Shown here piece after piece: positions 60,356-64,000 of a stretch of DNA of 64,000 nt. A program made the translations under genes and the position numbers. Source of the DNA: Prosopocoilus inquinatus (taxonomy: Eukaryota; Arthropoda; Insecta; Coleoptera; Lucanidae). The notes beneath the pieces are model-generated. The model worked only from the letters and a program-made list of their open reading frames with translations, ran no database searches and was not told the DNA's origin. The stretch lies in NCBI GenBank assembly GCA_036172665.1, contig CM069875.1, positions 25,203,806 to 25,267,805 of the forward strand, read 5' to 3'. Within the stretch, counting starts at the first letter, position 1; each line of letters starts with the position of its first letter.

Positions 60356-60892
60356 GCTCGTATCAATCTGATATTCATTACCTCTACTTTTCCTTTTTTT
60401 AGTTTTCGCATTTTTACTGGTTTATTATATCGGGTGACTTTCAATTCTTTATCAACTCTTATCATGTAATTTGGATAGACCACGCTTACTTTTTTTGAGT
60501 TAAGCTTGTATCAGTCTGGTATTCATTACCTTTGCTTTTACTTTTTTTAGTTTTCGCATTTTTACTGGTTTATTATATCGGGTGACTTTCAATTCTTTAT
60601 CAACTCTTATCATATAATTTGGATAGACAACGCTTACTTTTTTGAGTTAAGCTCGTATCAGTCTGGTACTCATTACCTTTGCTTTTACTTTTTTTAGTTT
60701 TCGCATTTTTACTGGTTTATTATATCGGGTGACTTTCAATTCTTTATCAACTCTTATCATATAATTTGGATAGACAACGCTTACTTTTTTTGAGTTAAGC
60801 TCGTATCAGTCCGGTATTCATTATCTTTGCGTTTGCTTTCTTTAGTTTTCGCATTTTTACTGTTTTTTTTTTTATTAATATCGGGTGACTTA
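60356..60892. repeat. 148-bp tandem array, about 3.6 units
   Basis: Units start at 60356, 60504, 60651 and 60799 with GCTCGTATCAGTCTGGTATT-like sequence and contain TTTTCGCATTTTTACTGG and ATATCGGGTGACTTTCAATT. The last unit is cut short. Just beyond, CGGGTGA-CTTAAAA-TCACCCG (60881-60901) forms a small hairpin. Units are very alike, so the array is recent or homogenised. Confidence 0.92.
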
Positions 60893-61061
60893 AAATCACC
60901 CGGTGTTACAGGAGCGTTTTTATTTCGCTCAATTGTATAGTTTTTTTTTCGATTTGTCGTAATCTTAGGATTTCTTATTAGTCTCAGATTTCCATTGATT
61001 TAAGAATATTGCGCTTTCTATTTACTGCATGCCTCTTTAATCGAAAACAAGATTGCAATCA

Positions 61062-61385
61062 TGCAATCGATATTAGAGCCTTCATTAGATATCCCTTTTT
61101 TTTAATCATTCTTGCCAATCATGCTCTCAATGTCAAAAGCCGAGCTTATGATTCTAGATGACCGCGAGCGCCTATGGTTCCAGATGGCCGTGACATTGAT
61201 CTGCCGCTCTCCGACGATAACCTTGGAGTGGCACTCTGAAGTTGGGGATCAAAAATTAACTGTTTTGTTATTTTGCCGTTGTTTAGCGGAAAAGGATATT
61301 AAAAAAATATTTTGTTTTGTAAACACACAAACGTTTATATTTACAGAAGAGGGTCACAACAGTTTAGATTCGTCAAGTTGAATAC
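61062..61385 (+). repeat. dispersed repeat B, copy 2, with open frame
   Basis: The counterpart of 58853-59199. The frame MLSMSKAELMILDDRERLWF is still open and two residues longer in the middle (WHSEVGDQ against WQVGDQ), then changes frame near the end through a 2-bp deletion to finish TEEGHNSLDSSS. Block A is absent after it. Confidence 0.8.
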
Positions 61386-61816
61386 TTTTTTTTTACTTGT
61401 TAGATACTTTTCAGTATTTCTTATTGATATCTGAAATAAAATAGTTTTTTTTTTCTTTATTAAGCTCTATTAACACCCTTTACTTTCCTCCGAAAAGAAA
61501 ACAACGCTTTCAGTATATTTTATTTAAAAAAAATAAGTCACGAAAAAAAAAATAATATAACAATACTTGGTATTATAAAATAATAATTTTACATTCACAC
61601 TTTTCTGTAAATGAAGTCAAAAAAATGATATGTCGAGATGCAGGCTCCGAAAAACGACGTAATATAAAAAGTCATTCTATCAAAAATACTGTCAGGTTGC
61701 CTTTTTCCTAGGTAGGTATCACACTTGGACCTATTTTTCGACCGGCATCCGGGAGAGAATGTCATAATACGGCGGGGAGGGCTATAACGTTGCGCAGATA
61801 ATTACTTAGCGATAAC
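61386..61816. other. 3' flank of the transporter gene
   Basis: This lies downstream of the minus-strand stop codon. A minus-strand AATAAA at 61524-61519, about 295 nt past the stop, is a plausible polyadenylation signal. No other feature is seen. Confidence 0.45.
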
Positions 61817-62364
61817 TTAAACGGGGACATCTCCATTCTTTTGCTTGTTGAGAGGTTCTAATTCGCGGCTGTTTTTACTGGTGCCGTTTTCGCTGGAACT
61901 GCGTGCAACTGAATTCCATGGTTGCAATTCTCCACTTCCAAAGATTAAATATACTATAGAACCAACGCCGTATACTCCTACTAAAATCCAAAAGACGAAA
62001 CGCCACTGTTCGAACGTATGTTCCTCATTGGTGAGTGCTCCCGCTATCATCGTCGAGAAGTAACCGCATAATGATGAGAACGTGTTTGCCAGGCCGAATA
62101 TTGTTCCAGAGTAGTTCGGAGCAATGTCGAGGCCGTTAGCCAAGTATCCAGCGGTCACAGCGCCATTGAAGAACAACGAGCAAGTGAAAATGGTCACGGA
62201 TACATCTGGATTTTCTCCAAAAATCGCTTCGAACACCATCAGAATGGCCGGAACGGAGATGGCCAAGGTCGTGAAGAATTTTCGGATGAACGTCGTCGTG
62301 TATTTACCAGATCTTCTTAACCTATCGGCGAAGTAACTTGCTATGTTGGCCATTACGTATTTTC
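61817..62364 (-). CDS. SLC17-type MFS transporter, last coding exon
   Basis: The exon opens after the acceptor TTTTCTTTTCCAG (phase: two bases complete a codon), reads KYVMANIASYFADRLRRSGK and ends at TAA. It covers roughly the last six membrane helices of a twelve-helix major facilitator protein. The family signatures are GYLANGLDIAPNYSGTIFGL, FSSLCGYFSTMIAG and FGSGELQPWN, as in the SLC17 group (phosphate, sialic acid, vesicular glutamate and related anion transporters; Picot-like in insects). The C-terminus is cytosolic, polar, about 35 residues. The substrate cannot be told from this half. The first half lies in exons beyond 64000 or in the last 1.6 kb, where I found none. Confidence 0.9.
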
Positions 62365-64000
62365 CTGGAAAAGAAAATTATATCATAAAAAACTTCGTTA
62401 AAACACACATTTGAAATTTGATCTGCTATGAAAATAATTTCGTTTTAGTATTTGAAATATACAGTATGTCCGTTCTCAAAGTCGAACATAGGAATTTAAC
62501 ATAACATCAAACGTTTTTGGTAATTGTTGCTCACCAATTTAACTTTGAACAGAAAAACTACTAGTCCAAACAGAAAAAGAAACTTATTGCGAATCAAATG
62601 ACACTAGTAACAAGACTAACAATACTATTGGATTGATACTTTTTAAACAAGATTAACCTTAATTTTGAAATAAAATTCGATAGTACTTGTCAAATTTGTC
62701 AGTCAGTAAGTAAAAATTAAAAAATTATGTTAAGCTTTTATTACTTAATACTACATGTTTTACTACAGAAATAATGGCCAAAAGCGTATACATGCCCGTA
62801 TTCGATTTTGAGAGTGGACACCCGATATAATTTTACTACTTCTGTCATAATTTCAAAAAATGTATCAGATGAAAAGATTTTTGATAAAAATTGTAGGAGC
62901 AGTTTTGCTCAAATAAACTGTAAAAAAATTAAAACACAATTGCCATTCATGGTGTTAAATGCATCATGGGTTTCTGACTCGCAAGTCTAATAATAATTAT
63001 CGCCATTAAAAGTTGCATTAGATGAATTATCACGGAGACTTGATAATTTGAGTATACTGATGTAATTCAAACGATAAGATTACAATTAGTTCCGTAGTTC
63101 ATAGTAATTTTACCAATTTTCATATTAAATTATTTTTTTCAGAAAACGCGAGTCACTTTTGCGAAAGTAGGAGAGAAGAATTATTAGAAAAAAGAAAATA
63201 AATGTTCATTTCCTCTGATTCCGTACTGGATCCTACAAAAATAGGAAACCTAACAAATTATGAATCTGTATGTATTTCTCGGCTTCCGGTTTGGGACCAC
63301 ATTAATCTTATTCTTTTTATTGATTAAACTGCATTTTAACGTAATTGAAAGTCGTAAAAGCCGTAATACTCTTAATATATTATTACATTTATAAACATAT
63401 TATCATATTGTCATTTATAACTCGTAATAATCGTAACAATTTCACAATCGGGTCCCGTATTTTTAAAGGTTTAAAATTATTAGTCATATTGTTCGCGAAA
63501 ATGAATAACGTCCATTATACGCGATCCACGAACACTACTTGGAACATGAAATTAACAAATGAAAAACGTAACTGAGAAACTGTATTAATAATCTTATGAT
63601 ATAATAAGCCAGAGATAAAATTAATAATAAAATTTTATTGGTTCTAATAATTATGAAGAGTGGTCGGCGGCATCATACACTTTCTCTTTTTCTTGTATCG
63701 GAACAATAAATTTATTTATGAGCGCAAGTTAAATCCCAGTTATTAATTGCTTTTCAAAAAATTAAATAACATCTCTGTAGTTTAAACTTTGATTGTATGT
63801 CATATAAATATTTTATGACCTATACGTCTACGATGTTGCCATATTGTCATAATCACAATAGCAATAGAAATAGAATTTTCTATTACAGAAAAATGTTACG
63901 ATAGGTATTCGAAGAAAAATAAATGCGAATTATTTCTTAATTTTCCACATGAAGATAATTTTAGTAATTAACAGGGAAAAGAATTCGGCCCACTTGTTCC
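62365..64000 (-). other. intron upstream of the transporter's last exon
   Basis: AT-rich sequence with no second transporter exon visible. It contains one inverted-repeat element (62461-62827). Confidence 0.55.
62461..62827. mobile_element. 367-bp inverted-repeat element in the intron
   Basis: ACAGTATGTCCGTTCTCAAA and GTCGAACATAGG at the left are mirrored by TTCGATTTTGAGAGTGGACA and CCCGAT at the right. Non-coding. Confidence 0.65.

Noticed and set aside
1..64000. tRNA genes, rRNA genes and CRISPR arrays
   Set aside because: No TTCGANTC-type B box in a cloverleaf context, no rRNA sequence and no regularly spaced direct repeats with unique spacers were seen.

Overview
The window looks like nuclear DNA of an insect, possibly a beetle. 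It is about two thirds A+T, carries split genes (one intron of 57 bp, one of 5.9 kb) and is crowded with decayed transposable elements. Only two host genes can be named, both on the minus strand and one at each end. At the left is a complete three-exon gene for the WTAP/Female-lethal(2)d subunit of the m6A methyltransferase complex (8240 down to 1186). At the right is the last coding exon of an SLC17-type major facilitator transporter (62364 down to 61817), whose 5' exons lie outside the window.

The roughly 53 kb between them is mostly mobile-element debris. Three features may be host exons: a short start exon plus a 34-nt exon at 12846-12944 (+), a 147-nt phase-0 exon at 47094-46948 (-), and a weaker candidate at 48842-49066 (+). 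Their products are not recognised. Much of the middle could be one or more very long introns.

The repeats fall into recognisable layers. (1) Non-LTR retrotransposon remains with reverse-transcriptase motifs: 38328-40890 (split by two later insertions), 49340-50345 and 52890-55460. (2) hAT-like elements, the best at 9602-11204 with a perfect 8-bp target duplication and an A-rich satellite inside. (3) A pogo/Tigger-like element (25724-27679, TA duplication) containing a hAT-like element, which contains a small MITE. (4) A striking set of giant palindromes, 0.45-1.8 kb long with inverted arms up to about 680 bp and CCCTGTA-like ends; a similar long-armed palindrome at 30491-32046 has a broken mariner-type transposase in its core. 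(5) Many small TA- or GGCCC-type palindromic MITEs. (6) Tandem arrays (148 bp, 252 bp, 11 bp) and a dispersed A/B repeat block near the right end.

The most interesting find is a pair of type I hammerhead ribozymes on the minus strand, at 17737-17785 and 35773-35817, in two diverged copies of one ~155-bp repeat. All core positions, three helices and a cleavable NUH site are present, and one stem I pair differs by a compensatory change. A related but imperfect fold sits in the 3' end of the retrotransposon at 55391-55434.
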